From Plantactinospora endophytica (GTDB taxonomy: Bacteria; Actinomycetota; Actinomycetes; Mycobacteriales; Micromonosporaceae): DNA of 64,000 nucleotides. The translations under genes and the position numbers were made by a program. The DNA is taken from the NCBI RefSeq assembly GCF_016862915.1, contig NZ_BONW01000019.1, positions 1 through 64,000 on the forward strand, in the 5' to 3' direction. The notes under the pieces were generated by a model. It worked only from the letters and a program-made list of their open reading frames with translations. It did not search any database and was not told where the DNA came from. Positions 47,061 through 55,991 of the stretch are shown here, one piece after another (positions within the stretch are counted from its first letter, which is position 1; every line of letters starts with the position of its first letter).

Positions 47061-49703
47061 GTGGACCATCGGGATCGGGGTGAGCTCGCCCGACAAGAGT
47101 GGCAGGACAGTGGCGGCCGGACCGACCCGGCCACGCCCTGGCCCGCTGACCCGTACTCGCGTCCTGACGGCACCTATCGCACCCCGAGCCGGCGTCGGGC
47201 GCGGGGGCGCGGCGCGCCGGATCCGGTCGACAGCTACACGCCGTCCTGGGCCCGGGAGTCCACCGAACCGCTCCAGCCCGGCGCCGCCCGACCGTACGCC
47301 GACACCTCCGGCTGGTCCGCCGACGCCGAGCCGGAGCGCCGCGACGGAGGCCGGCACCACCGCGCCGACCGGGCCGCCGAGCCGGTTGCCGAGACCGGCC
47401 CGGTTGCCGACACCGGGCCGGCGGGGCGCCGACGGGTGGCCCCGGAGGTCGCCTGGGACAGCAGCGGCGACTACTGGCGCAACTCCGGCGGTACGAATGC
47501 CGACCCGGCGGGTGACGAAACAGCGGGCGGGGAGACTGCCGACGACCACTGGCGCGGTAGTGGTGGCAGCGTCGGCTGGCGGCGCGGCGCGGCGACCGGG
47601 GCGACCGACACCGGGACCGACCCGAGCGGCGGGACCGGTACCAGTGGCAGGACCGACCCGAGCGGGACGGGTACGAGTGACGCGACCGGACTCGGTGGCG
47701 GAGGCGGCAGCGGCGGGTTCACCGGTACCCCGGCCACCGGGCGGCGTGCGGCACGTCGGGCCGGCGGCGGTCGGCACTCGGACGAGCCCGACGACTGGGC
47801 CGCCGCCGCACCCACCAGCGGGTGGATAGCCGCCGCGCCCACCACCACCGGCGGCTGGGTCGACGCACCCACCAGTGGCGGTTGGATCGCCGACGCACCC
47901 ACCTCCGGCGGTTGGGCCGCAGCCGCCCCCACCACCGGGGCCGGCGCGAACGGCGGCGTGCTGGGCGAACGTTCCACGGCACCACGGCGCGGCCGGCGGC
48001 GCCGGGCCGAGGCGGACGACGATCCGACGGCCGTACCCACATCGGGCTGGGGCGTCGGGGCCGCCGATCCGCCGTCGGGAGAGACCGGCCGGCACGACCG
48101 ACCTAACCGGGCCGACACCGCGGTCAACTGGCTGGACGGGCTCGACGGGTCCCGGCCGGGCCGGCGGAGCCGGGCCGGTGCGCCGGGTGGCGACCGGGAG
48201 CGGACCGCACCGGACGGCGCGGCACCGCGTGCTCCGGGGCGTCGACGCCGGGCCGAGCCGGCCGCAGGGGAAGCCGAGGATTCGACCGGCTCCGCGCAGC
48301 CCGTCGGGCGGCAACGCTCCCGGCATCGCGCCGCCGACGAGACGACGCCGGCCACGGAGCAGCCGGAATCCACCGGGCGAACCCCGGAGACCGAAGAGTC
48401 GAGGGCCACCGCCCGCTGGGTGCGCTCGCCCAGCGAGAGCGACCCGGACAGTGGCACCGGACGCCGGTCACGCCGGTCCGACCAGGGCGGCGCGACGGCA
48501 CGCCGACGGGTACGCGAACCGGACGCCGAGCCGATCCGGTCCGACCAGGGCGGCGCGACGGCACGCCGACGGGTACGCGAACCGGACGCCGAGCCGGTTC
48601 GCCGCGACCGCGACGCCGGACCGGTACGCCGGGTCGGCGACGACCGGGCCGGGCGGGGCCGACACGCCGATCCCGGGCCGGAAGCCCGCGCCGAAGCTCC
48701 GGGCTGGCGTACGGACCCGGGGCCGTGGGACCGGCTCACCGACACCGGCATGATCGACCGGGTGACCGACCCCGAGCCGCCGGGCGGTTCCGGCGCCGGC
48801 CGCCGCCGTGACCGGGGCGGCGAGACCGGACAGTGGGACGGGTTCACCGACACCGGCCAGTGGGACCGGTTCACCGACACCACCGAGTGGCGGCACGGCG
48901 AACTCGCCGGACTGGCCCGGGACACCGGCCCCGGGCGGGAGAACACCGCCGACGGCGGATCCGGGCAGGCCGGCCGTACCGAGCCGGACGGTGGTGACGC
49001 CTTCTGGTCCGGTACCCGGCTGGCCGGTGACGACCCGCGCTGGATGGGCATTCCGGAGTCCGCCCCGCGTTCACCGGCCGTCGCGTACCCACCGCTGCCG
49101 GACCGGCCGGTGTCGCCGGCACGTCGGACGGGCGACTCCGTGTCACCGCCACGGCGACGGGCCGCCACGGCATCAGCATCGGCATCGGCACCTGTACGGG
49201 GCCGGGCCGGTGCGGTGGGCTCGACCCGGAGCGTCAGCGGAGCGGGTACGACGACCAGGCGCCGGCCGGCCACCGGCAACCCACTGCCCTCGGCGACCCG
49301 GACGGGGCGGCCCAGCCCGCTCAGTCGACGACTCGAAGACGACCTGCTCGACCCGCAGCCCAGCGGCCCACTGACCGCCGTCCTCTACACCGCCGCCTGG
49401 TACGCGGTCGCCGTGCTCGCGGTCTTCGTCTGGGTACTCACGCTCGACGCGAGTGTGCCGGTGGACTGCGTACCCGGCACCGCCGGTGCCTGTGAGTCGG
49501 AGCGGAGCCAGGCGATCTCCGCGCTGCTGGCCGGAACACCACGGTTCCTCGCCGCGCTGGCGACCGGTCTCGTGGTCGCCGCCCTGATGCGCTGGTTCAA
49601 CCGCACCTGGCGGGCGGTGACCGTCGGGCTCTCCGCCGCCGTGGTCGGTGGTGGGCTGTCCACCGTGATCTTCAGCGCGATCAGCGGTCAGCCGCTCGGC
49701 TGA
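47061..49703 (+). CDS. large disordered protein with C-terminal membrane helices
   Basis: 880 residues, no recognised domain. Residues 1-745 are low complexity, rich in Arg, Asp, Gly, Thr and Pro, with internal repeats (APTSGGWIA units, TDTGQWDRF units and a 21-residue duplication). Three hydrophobic helices follow (about 772-795, 812-838, 845-872), with VPVDCVPGTAGACES between the first two, whose Cys pair would lie outside. The shape suggests a cytosolic disordered arm on a small membrane domain. GTG 47061 has only a distant AAGG. The C-terminal membrane part is the more likely conserved unit. Confidence 0.6.
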   Translation: MDHRDRGELARQEWQDSGGRTDPATPWPADPYSRPDGTYRTPSRRRARGRGAPDPVDSYTPSWARESTEPLQPGAARPYADTSGWSADAEPERRDGGRHHRADRAAEPVAETGPVADTGPAGRRRVAPEVAWDSSGDYWRNSGGTNADPAGDETAGGETADDHWRGSGGSVGWRRGAATGATDTGTDPSGGTGTSGRTDPSGTGTSDATGLGGGGGSGGFTGTPATGRRAARRAGGGRHSDEPDDWAAAAPTSGWIAAAPTTTGGWVDAPTSGGWIADAPTSGGWAAAAPTTGAGANGGVLGERSTAPRRGRRRRAEADDDPTAVPTSGWGVGAADPPSGETGRHDRPNRADTAVNWLDGLDGSRPGRRSRAGAPGGDRERTAPDGAAPRAPGRRRRAEPAAGEAEDSTGSAQPVGRQRSRHRAADETTPATEQPESTGRTPETEESRATARWVRSPSESDPDSGTGRRSRRSDQGGATARRRVREPDAEPIRSDQGGATARRRVREPDAEPVRRDRDAGPVRRVGDDRAGRGRHADPGPEARAEAPGWRTDPGPWDRLTDTGMIDRVTDPEPPGGSGAGRRRDRGGETGQWDGFTDTGQWDRFTDTTEWRHGELAGLARDTGPGRENTADGGSGQAGRTEPDGGDAFWSGTRLAGDDPRWMGIPESAPRSPAVAYPPLPDRPVSPARRTGDSVSPPRRRAATASASASAPVRGRAGAVGSTRSVSGAGTTTRRRPATGNPLPSATRTGRPSPLSRRLEDDLLDPQPSGPLTAVLYTAAWYAVAVLAVFVWVLTLDASVPVDCVPGTAGACESERSQAISALLAGTPRFLAALATGLVVAALMRWFNRTWRAVTVGLSAAVVGGGLSTVIFSAISGQPLG
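48473..48595 (+). repeat. exact in-frame duplication, 63-bp period
   Basis: 60 nt at 48473-48532 recur without mismatch at 48536-48595 inside the disordered protein gene, giving two copies of a 21-residue unit (RSDQGGATARRR...). Identity at all codon positions implies a recent event. Confidence 0.85.
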
Positions 49704-49851
49704 GTTCTGCCGCCACCGGCTCGCGGGGGCCGCGCCGGCAGGTGGGGTGGTGGTGTGGTGAACGGCTCGACCGCGCTGCGCGTCGAGAACCTGCCGTTCG
49801 GTTCGGTCAACGGACAGCTCCGCCAGCAGCAGGTTCTGGTCGGGAAGACAG

Positions 49852-49887
49852 TTCCGGGGTGCCGTCCGATCGGACGGCACCCCGGAA
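49852..49887. terminator. perfect 36-bp palindrome, bidirectional terminator
   Basis: TTCCGGGGTGCCGTCCGA (49852-49869) is followed directly by its exact complement (49870-49887). As RNA this is a 16-bp stem with a GATC loop. It lies 20 bp beyond the rplI stop, between convergent genes, and can end transcription both ways. Confidence 0.8.
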
Positions 49888-49907
49888 TCTCGCTGTCGCC
49901 TGCTCGG

Positions 49908-50357
49908 CTACTTGCCCGGAACGACCTTCAGGTCGAACCGCGCGGTGACCTCCGGGTGCAGCTTGACCCGCACCTGGTGGCTGCCGACCGACTTGATGGC
50001 GCCGGGCATCTCCAGCCGACGCCGGTCGAGGGACGGCCCGCCGGCCGCCTTCACCGCGTCCACCACGTCGCCGGGGGTCACCGAACCGAAGAGCCGCCCG
50101 CCGTTGCCGGCGCGCGCGGTCAGGTTGACCTTGAGGCCCTCGATCTGGGCCTTCACCTCGTTGGCGTGGCCGAGGTCGCGAATCTCCCGGGCCGCACGGG
50201 CCCGCCGGATGACCGTGACCTGCTTCTCCGCGCCCTTGGTCCAGGCGATCGCGAAGCCCTGCGGCAGCAGGTAGTTACGGCCGTAGCCGTCCTTGACCTC
50301 GACGATGTCGCCGGGGGCACCGAGGCCCGATACCTCCTGGGTCAGGATGATCTTCAT
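49908..50357 (-). CDS. rplI: 50S ribosomal protein L9
   Basis: 149 residues, standard length. [36 protein letters not shown] is the L9 signature, followed by the long central helix and a C-terminal domain ending [20 protein letters not shown] precedes the ATG at 50357 with an 8-nt spacer. Last gene of the rpsF-ssb-rpsR-rplI operon. L9 binds 23S rRNA at the base of the L1 stalk and helps keep the reading frame. A perfect palindromic terminator follows. Confidence 0.97.
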   Translation of the reverse strand: MKIILTQEVSGLGAPGDIVEVKDGYGRNYLLPQGFAIAWTKGAEKQVTVIRRARAAREIRDLGHANEVKAQIEGLKVNLTARAGNGGRLFGSVTPGDVVDAVKAAGGPSLDRRRLEMPGAIKSVGSHQVRVKLHPEVTARFDLKVVPGK

Positions 50358-50371
50358 TTCGGCGCCTCCTC

Positions 50372-50611
50372 TCAGCGGGCCGTGGCCGTGTACGGCAGGA
50401 GCGCCATCTCGCGGGCGTTCTTGACCGCACGGGCGATCTGCCGCTGCTGCTGGGAGGTGACCCCGGTCACCCGCCGAGCGCGGATCTTGCCGCGGTCGGA
50501 GATGAACTTGCGCAGCAGCGCGGTGTCCTTGTAGTCGATGTAGGTGATCCCGTCCTTGTCGAGCGGGTTCACCTTCTTCTTCGGCTTGCGCAGTGCCGCA
50601 GCCTTCGCCAT
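50372..50611 (-). CDS. rpsR: 30S ribosomal protein S18
   Basis: 79 residues. [41 protein letters not shown] is typical of S18; there is no CXXC zinc motif, so this is the Cys-free form. It binds the 16S platform together with S6, encoded two genes upstream. ATG at 50611, 44 bp after ssb and 14 bp before rplI. Confidence 0.97.
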   Translation of the reverse strand: MAKAAALRKPKKKVNPLDKDGITYIDYKDTALLRKFISDRGKIRARRVTGVTSQQQRQIARAVKNAREMALLPYTATAR

Positions 50612-50655
50612 TGCTCTTGCTCCTGGTTTGCGATCTCGGGTGTTCGGCACCCGAA

Positions 50656-51186
50656 TCAGAACGGGGGCTCGTCGTCGAAGTTTCCGCCGCCCGAACCGGA
50701 CGAACGCGAGGAGGCCGGAGCCGCCGAGGCCCACGGGTCGTCGAAGTTGCCTCCGCCGCCCTGGCCACCGCCGCCGCCACCACCGCCGGAGGCACCGAAT
50801 CCGCCACCACCGCCGCCGGAGCGCGACATCTTCTGCACCTTCGCCGTGGCGTACCGCAGCGACGGGCCGATCTCGTCGACCTCCAGCTCGATGACGGTGC
50901 GCTTCTCGCCCTCGCGGGTCTCGTAGGACCGCTGCCGGAGCCGGCCCGACACGATCACCCGAGCGCCACGCTGCAACGACTCGGCGACGTGCTCGGCTGC
51001 CTGCCGCCACACGGTGCAGGCGAGGAACAGCGGCTCGCCGTCCTTCCACTCACCGGATGCCTTGTCCATGAACCGGGGCGTCGAGGCGACCCGGAACTTG
51101 GCGACCGCGGCACCGGACGGGGTGAAACGCAACTCGGGGTCATCGGTCAGGTTGCCGATGACCGTGATGGTGGTATCTCCTGCCAT
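50656..51186 (-). CDS. ssb: single-stranded DNA-binding protein
   Basis: 176 residues from ATG 51186, with GAGGAG upstream. The OB-fold domain (residues 1-115: [31 protein letters not shown] to [21 protein letters not shown]) is followed by a Gly-rich linker with long Gly runs and the acidic tip FDDEPPF, the partner-binding end of bacterial SSB. It coats single-stranded DNA in replication and repair. Its place between rpsF and rpsR is the usual actinobacterial arrangement. Confidence 0.96.
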   Translation of the reverse strand: MAGDTTITVIGNLTDDPELRFTPSGAAVAKFRVASTPRFMDKASGEWKDGEPLFLACTVWRQAAEHVAESLQRGARVIVSGRLRQRSYETREGEKRTVIELEVDEIGPSLRYATAKVQKMSRSGGGGGGFGASGGGGGGGGQGGGGNFDDPWASAAPASSRSSGSGGGNFDDEPPF

Positions 51187-51279
51187 GACCATCTCCTCGC
51201 GCACTCATCAGTCCCTGCAAGGCTGCCAGAGCAGTACGACAGGTCTGGTGAGGCTGATCCGGGCGTGCCGGGAAACGCG

Positions 51280-51570
51280 TCAGCGCGTCTCCGGCCGGAT
51301 GACCTTGGTGCGCAGCACGGACTCGTTGAGTCGGAGCTGCCGGTCCAGCTCGGCCACCGCCGCAGGCGTCGCCTGCAGGTCGATGACGGCGTAGATCCCC
51401 TCGGCCTTCTTGTCGATCTCGAACGCGAGGCGGCGCCGCCCCCACACGTCGAGCTTCTCCACCGAGCCACCCGCGGTCCGGATCACGTTGAGGTACGTGT
51501 CGAGCGACGGGGCGACGGTGCGCTCCTCGAGGCTTGGGTCGAGGATGACCATGATCTCGTAATGACGCAA
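51280..51570 (-). CDS. rpsF: 30S ribosomal protein S6
   Basis: 96 residues. [18 protein letters not shown] to [26 protein letters not shown] and [10 protein letters not shown] are diagnostic of S6. The TTG at 51570 has GAGGAGGTGA upstream with 9-nt spacing, and no upstream alternative fits. First gene of the operon; a strong hairpin in the leader or upstream gap (51752-51789) could be involved in its control. S6 pairs with S18 in the small subunit. Confidence 0.96.
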   Translation of the reverse strand: MRHYEIMVILDPSLEERTVAPSLDTYLNVIRTAGGSVEKLDVWGRRRLAFEIDKKAEGIYAVIDLQATPAAVAELDRQLRLNESVLRTKVIRPETR

Positions 51571-51751
51571 GACGTGCTCACCTCCTCTGGGCTAGCGGCC
51601 ACGGTCCTTCCGTGGCAGGAGGTCATGCGTCGTTGCCGCGCGGTCTCGGGAGGGATCCCGTCGCGCCACGGACAACCTGAGCAGAATACCCGGTGCACCG
51701 GTACCGGGCGTCGTCGGACCCCTGCGTCCCGCCGGTGCGCCCGGGGGCGAC

Positions 51752-51789
51752 AAGAGCCTCCTCCGGCGCGGTGACCGGAGGAGGCTCTT
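51752..51789. terminator. 15-bp hairpin upstream of rpsF
   Basis: AAGAGCCTCCTCCGG (51752-51766) and its exact complement (51775-51789) enclose an 8-nt loop. On the rpsF strand it lies 180 nt before the start codon and downstream of TACAAT (51897-51892), a possible -10. It may end transcription from an upstream minus-strand unit, or be a leader structure of the S6 operon. No T-run follows. Confidence 0.5.
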
Positions 51790-51905
51790 CGACGCAGAGC
51801 CGCGGGGCGCATCCCGTCCGCATTCTTTGGGTGGGACCTGGGGAGGAACGACCACACCGATGAGTTGGACGGAAGGCGCCCCGCGGAGCCTATTGTATTG
51901 TCATC

Positions 51906-52329
51906 TTACGCGATAACAGTCTGAGTTGTGCGTTGAGCGAAAATCGCCCGATTTGCTCCTGTCGAGACTCCCGCCACAGCAACGGCGGCCACCAGCGCCG
52001 ACAGGGAGAGCAGCCCGGCGGGCCGGATCGGGTCGGCGTACCAGGACGGCGGCAGCCCCGCCGGGTCGGTCCGGCGGCGGAGGATGGCTGCCCGGCACCG
52101 CGTACTGCGGCGCCCCGGCGCTCCGGGGGTCGGCCACATCGGGACCATGCGGCACCGACCCCACCTCGGCCCGCCCGACCGACCCGGCGGGGAAAACCTG
52201 GACCGGCGCGACCGCCCCGGAACGTGACCGCTTCGCGCCGACCGCGACACCGGACAGCAGCGGCGGTGTGTCCGCGACGAGCGCGGCGACCGCTACGGCG
52301 GCGCGGCGGCGTCGGAGCGACAGGGCCAC
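51906..52329 (-). pseudogene. possible small exported/membrane protein, frame disrupted
   Basis: From GTG 52329 (GAGAGG upstream) the frame encodes a signal-peptide-like start (SLRRRRAAVAVAALVAD) and runs to 51901. A different minus-strand frame, ending at 51906, gives a sensible end with PPSWYADPIRPAG and a membrane-helix-like LLSLSALVAAVAVAGV. The best start and best end are thus in different frames, which suggests a frameshifted gene, or two chance ORFs. No family recognised. It is the only candidate gene in the 1057-bp gap between rpsF and the endonuclease IV gene. Confidence 0.3.
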
Positions 52330-52627
52330 GTCTTCCCTCTCCCGGCACGGTCCGTGCACTCGGCACGGCTCCTGGATCGATCCCGCCCGTACGCCGGGCG
52401 AACGGATCTCACCTGGAAGAACGATTCATCAGCCGGCCGGTGACGCGCCGGCTCGCACGCGCCACCGCACCAGCTCCAGCACGGCACGGGCGCCGGCTGC
52501 CGCGCGGCACCGCACCGGCCCGGCGCGGTACGAGCGGCGGTCATCGGGCGGTACGGCACCGGCCGGCCGGACCGGAGAGGTGCGCCCGTCCCCGCCCGGC
52601 CGGCCGGCGCGACGTAGGCTCGCCTTC

Positions 52628-53407
52628 ATGCGTATCGGAGCCCATGTCGACGCCACGGATCCGTTGGACGAGGCGGCCCTCCGGAAGGCGGACGCGGTCC
52701 AGTTCTTCCTCGCCGATCCGCAGAAGGACTGGAAGACACCACAACCACGACCCGACGCCGCCCAGCTCCGCGACTCCGAGGTGGACGTCTACATCCACGC
52801 GCCGTACGTCATCAACCTCGCCACCACCAACAACCGGATCCGCATCCCGAGCCGCAAGCTCCTGCTCGGGCACGCCACCGCCGCCGCCGCGGTCGGCGCG
52901 AAGGGCCTGATCGTGCACGGCGGGCACGTCAACGCGGGCGACGACATCACGGTCGGCTTCGACAACTGGCGCAAGGCGTTCGCCCAGGCCGCCGAGTCCG
53001 GTGGGCACGGCGTTCCGGTACTCATCGAGAACACCGCCGGCGGTGACAACGCCTGCGCCCGACGGTTCGACAACCTGGCCCGGCTCTGGGACGCCGTGGG
53101 CGAGTACGACGTCGGCTTCTGCCTGGACACCTGCCACGCGCACGCCGGTGGCGAGGACCTGCTGGACATCGTCGACCGGGTACTCGCGATCACCGGCCGG
53201 ATCGACCTGATCCACGCCAACGGCTCGAAGGACGCCTTCGACTCTGGCCGGGACCGCCACGAGAACCTGACCGACGGCACCATCGACCCGGAGCTGGTGG
53301 TCGCGGTGATCCGCGCGGCCGGCGCTCCCGTCATCGTCGAGACTCCGGGTGGGGCCGACGGTCAGGCCACGGACATCGCCTATCTCCGCGACCGCGTGGG
53401 CCGGTAG
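52628..53407 (+). CDS. nfo: deoxyribonuclease IV (endonuclease IV)
   Basis: 259 residues. TIM-barrel AP endonuclease with the family's metal ligands in order: IHAPYVINLATTN (His), IVHGGHVNAG (His), LIENTAGGDNACARRFDNL (Glu), GFCLDTCHAHAGGEDL (Asp, His), IHANGSKDAFDSGRDRHENL (His, Asp, His) and IVETPGG (Glu). It cuts the backbone at abasic sites in base excision repair. ATG 52628 begins MRIGAHVDATD as in relatives. It stands 14 bp before a large membrane protein gene. Confidence 0.94.
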   Translation: MRIGAHVDATDPLDEAALRKADAVQFFLADPQKDWKTPQPRPDAAQLRDSEVDVYIHAPYVINLATTNNRIRIPSRKLLLGHATAAAAVGAKGLIVHGGHVNAGDDITVGFDNWRKAFAQAAESGGHGVPVLIENTAGGDNACARRFDNLARLWDAVGEYDVGFCLDTCHAHAGGEDLLDIVDRVLAITGRIDLIHANGSKDAFDSGRDRHENLTDGTIDPELVVAVIRAAGAPVIVETPGGADGQATDIAYLRDRVGR

Positions 53408-53420
53408 GGGGCGCTAGCCG

Positions 53421-55868
53421 ATGTCGACGGACCAGTCCGACGCCGCCAACGACACGGCGCGGTCCACCGCGCCCACCAGCACCGCCACCCCTGAGCCGCC
53501 CGGCACCGGTACCCCGGACCGGAGCCCCGACCGGGCGAGCGAGCCCGGCCCGGCCACCGGAGCGACGCCGGCCGAGCAGCAGCCGGAGTCGGGCGCGGCG
53601 GCCGGAGTGTTGCCGGCCGAGCAGCAGCCGGAGTCCGGTGCGGCGGCCGGACCTGCGCCGGACGCAGAGCTGGACACCGCACGGACCGACAAGCCACACA
53701 CCACCGACAAGCCGCGAACCATCGACTCGGCGGAAAGCAACGGCTCGACACAGACCACCGACTCGACGCAGGCCACGAGGCCGGTGGACGGGAGGCCGAG
53801 CAGCACGCCGGAGAAGCCGGCCGAGCCCGGCAGCACGCCAGGCAAGCCGGTCGAGCCCGGCGGCGACGACGGCAGCGGGACCGACGCGAAGAAGGTGGAC
53901 GGAGCCGAGCCCGAGACGGCCGCCGGGACCGGGGACAAGGCACCGAACGGGACCGATACCGAGCAGCAGGACGGCAAGGGCAAGGAGAAGAGCGAGGCCG
54001 ACAAGGAAGAGAAGGACAAGGGGAAGAAGGAGAAGAAGGGCGGCAAGGAGGGCAAGGACAAGGCGACGGACGGTACGGAGCCGGCGAAGCCCGCCGACCC
54101 CTTCACCTCGTTCGGGCCCGCTCCGGAGGTGGTACCGGGCCGGGTCGGGCGGATCGGTCGGGCGGTGAGGCGTCGGCTGGTACACGAGTGGAGCCTGGCC
54201 GGGCTCGGTGCGCTGGTCCTGGCGGTCCTGATGACCTGGCCGACCCTGCGCTACCCACGGCACACCCTGCCGCAGGACACCTGGGACCCGACCCTCCAGG
54301 CCTGGCAGGTCGCCTGGTCCGGGCACATCCTGCTGACCAAGCCGGCCCAGCTCTGGCAGAGCAACGCCTTCTTCCCGGAGACCTGGACCTTCGCCTTCTC
54401 CGACACGCTGCTCGGGTACGCGCCGGCCGGCATGATCGGTCAGGGACCGGAGGCGGCGATCCTCCGGTACAACATCCTGTTCGTGCTGGCGCACGCGCTC
54501 GCGCTGGTCGGGGCGTACGCGCTGGTGCGGCAGCTCGGGTCGGGGCGGATCGGCGCCGTGGTGGCCGGGGTCGGCTTCGCGTACGCGCCGTGGCTGCTCG
54601 GACAGGCCGGTCACCTGCACGTGATCTCCAACGGCGGCATTCCGCTCGCCCTCGCCATGCTGGCCCGGGGACACGGCTGGTCGCTGCGGCACGGCTACCG
54701 GCCCGAGCGCCGTCGCTCCGGCTGGGCGTTGGCCGGCTGGCTTGTCGCTGCCTGGCAGCTCAGCCTCGGCTTCGGCATCGGCCTGGTCTTCGCGTACGTG
54801 ATGGGTCTGATCACGGTCGTGGTGCTGCTGAGCTGGCTGGTCCGGCGGATCCTGCGCCGGACGCGGCAGCCGGTCGGATTCCGGCTGCTGCTGGCCGACT
54901 TCTGGGGCGGCGCGGCCTTCGCGGCGACCGGCGCCCTGCTGGCGATCCCCTACTTCAAGGTCGCCGAACTGCACCCCAACGCCCGGCGCACCGCCGAGGA
55001 GCTGCACAACTACTCGCCGCCGCCGGGTGGCTTCCTCACCGCTCCGCCGGAGTCGCTGATCTGGGGCGACCTGCACGAGCCGGTGCGCTCCGGGCTGCCG
55101 GGGTTGCCGGAGACCACCCTGTTGCCGGGGTACGTCCTCTTCGCGCTCGCCCTCGCCGGCCTGTTCTTCTCGATCTGGACGGTACGCCAGCGGCTGCTGC
55201 TGCTGGTGGCCGTACTCGCCGCCGGGGTGCTGGCGATGGGCAGCCGGTTCTTCGGCGGCACCTGGACCTACCTCCCGCTCTTCGAGCACGTACCCGGATG
55301 GGACGGGCTGCGTACGCCGGGTCGGCTGATGATCTGGGTGACGCTGCTGCTCGGCGTTCTCGCCGCCGGCTCGGTCGGCGCGTTCGCGGAACGGGCCCGG
55401 CAGATCTCGGCCGCCGAACGGGTGCCGCCCCGGCCGGGGCCGTTCCTCCGGCTGGTCACCCTGCTGCCGATCGTGCTGGTGCTGGCCGAAGGGCTGAACA
55501 GCACGCCGCATCCGGTGGTACCGGTGCAGCCAGCGGCGATGCGGGTGGCCAACGGCCCGCTGCTGGTGCTGCCGTCGGACCAGAAGACCGACCAGCACGT
55601 GATGCTCTGGTCGACCAGCCGGTTCCAGGACATCGTCAACGGCGGCAGCGGGTTCACCCCGACCCGGCTGGCCGAGGTACGCCAGGCCACGGCGAACTTC
55701 CCCGACCAGGCGAGCATCGACTACCTGCGCAACATGGGCGTACGAACGGTGGTCGTGCTCCGGGACCGGGTGGCCGGTACCCCGTTGCAGGCCACCGTCG
55801 ACCTGCCGGTCGACACCCTCGGGATCAGCCGGGAGGACGTCGGAGAGACGGTGGTCTACCGACTCTGA
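53421..55868 (+). CDS. GT-C-like polytopic membrane protein with long disordered N-terminus
   Basis: 815 residues. Residues 1-245 are disordered: Pro/Thr/Ser/Glu rich with a 13-residue duplication (PAEQQPESGAAAG twice, a near-exact 39-bp repeat) and then a Lys/Glu-rich block (EEKDKGKKEKKGGKEGKDK). From about residue 255 there are about ten membrane helices; the first loop has TWDPTLQAWQVAWSGHILLT and WQSNAFFPETWTFAFSD, the arrangement of GT-C type transferases with an acidic residue after helix 1. A C-terminal external domain follows (VLPSDQKTDQHVM onward). Probably an envelope glycosyltransferase; substrate unknown. ATG 53421, 14 bp after nfo. Confidence 0.75.
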   Translation: MSTDQSDAANDTARSTAPTSTATPEPPGTGTPDRSPDRASEPGPATGATPAEQQPESGAAAGVLPAEQQPESGAAAGPAPDAELDTARTDKPHTTDKPRTIDSAESNGSTQTTDSTQATRPVDGRPSSTPEKPAEPGSTPGKPVEPGGDDGSGTDAKKVDGAEPETAAGTGDKAPNGTDTEQQDGKGKEKSEADKEEKDKGKKEKKGGKEGKDKATDGTEPAKPADPFTSFGPAPEVVPGRVGRIGRAVRRRLVHEWSLAGLGALVLAVLMTWPTLRYPRHTLPQDTWDPTLQAWQVAWSGHILLTKPAQLWQSNAFFPETWTFAFSDTLLGYAPAGMIGQGPEAAILRYNILFVLAHALALVGAYALVRQLGSGRIGAVVAGVGFAYAPWLLGQAGHLHVISNGGIPLALAMLARGHGWSLRHGYRPERRRSGWALAGWLVAAWQLSLGFGIGLVFAYVMGLITVVVLLSWLVRRILRRTRQPVGFRLLLADFWGGAAFAATGALLAIPYFKVAELHPNARRTAEELHNYSPPPGGFLTAPPESLIWGDLHEPVRSGLPGLPETTLLPGYVLFALALAGLFFSIWTVRQRLLLLVAVLAAGVLAMGSRFFGGTWTYLPLFEHVPGWDGLRTPGRLMIWVTLLLGVLAAGSVGAFAERARQISAAERVPPRPGPFLRLVTLLPIVLVLAEGLNSTPHPVVPVQPAAMRVANGPLLVLPSDQKTDQHVMLWSTSRFQDIVNGGSGFTPTRLAEVRQATANFPDQASIDYLRNMGVRTVVVLRDRVAGTPLQATVDLPVDTLGISREDVGETVVYRL

Positions 55869-55875
55869 CCCCGCC

Positions 55876-55951
55876 GCCTGTCGGCTCCGGTCCCGCCTGT
55901 CGGCTCCGGTCCCGGCGGGTGGCTCCGGTCCCGGCGGGTGGCTCCGGTCCC
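55876..55951. repeat. four exact-length 19-nt tandem repeats after a stop codon
   Basis: Units 55876-55894, 55895-55913, 55914-55932 and 55933-55951 (GGCGGGTGGCTCCGGTCCC type). Units 1 and 2 are identical over 19 nt, as are 3 and 4. The array starts 7 bp after the TGA of the preceding gene, between convergent genes. Confidence 0.88.
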
Positions 55952-55991
55952 GGCCCGGCGGGTCCGATCCGGTGGGCCGGGCGGGTGCCGG

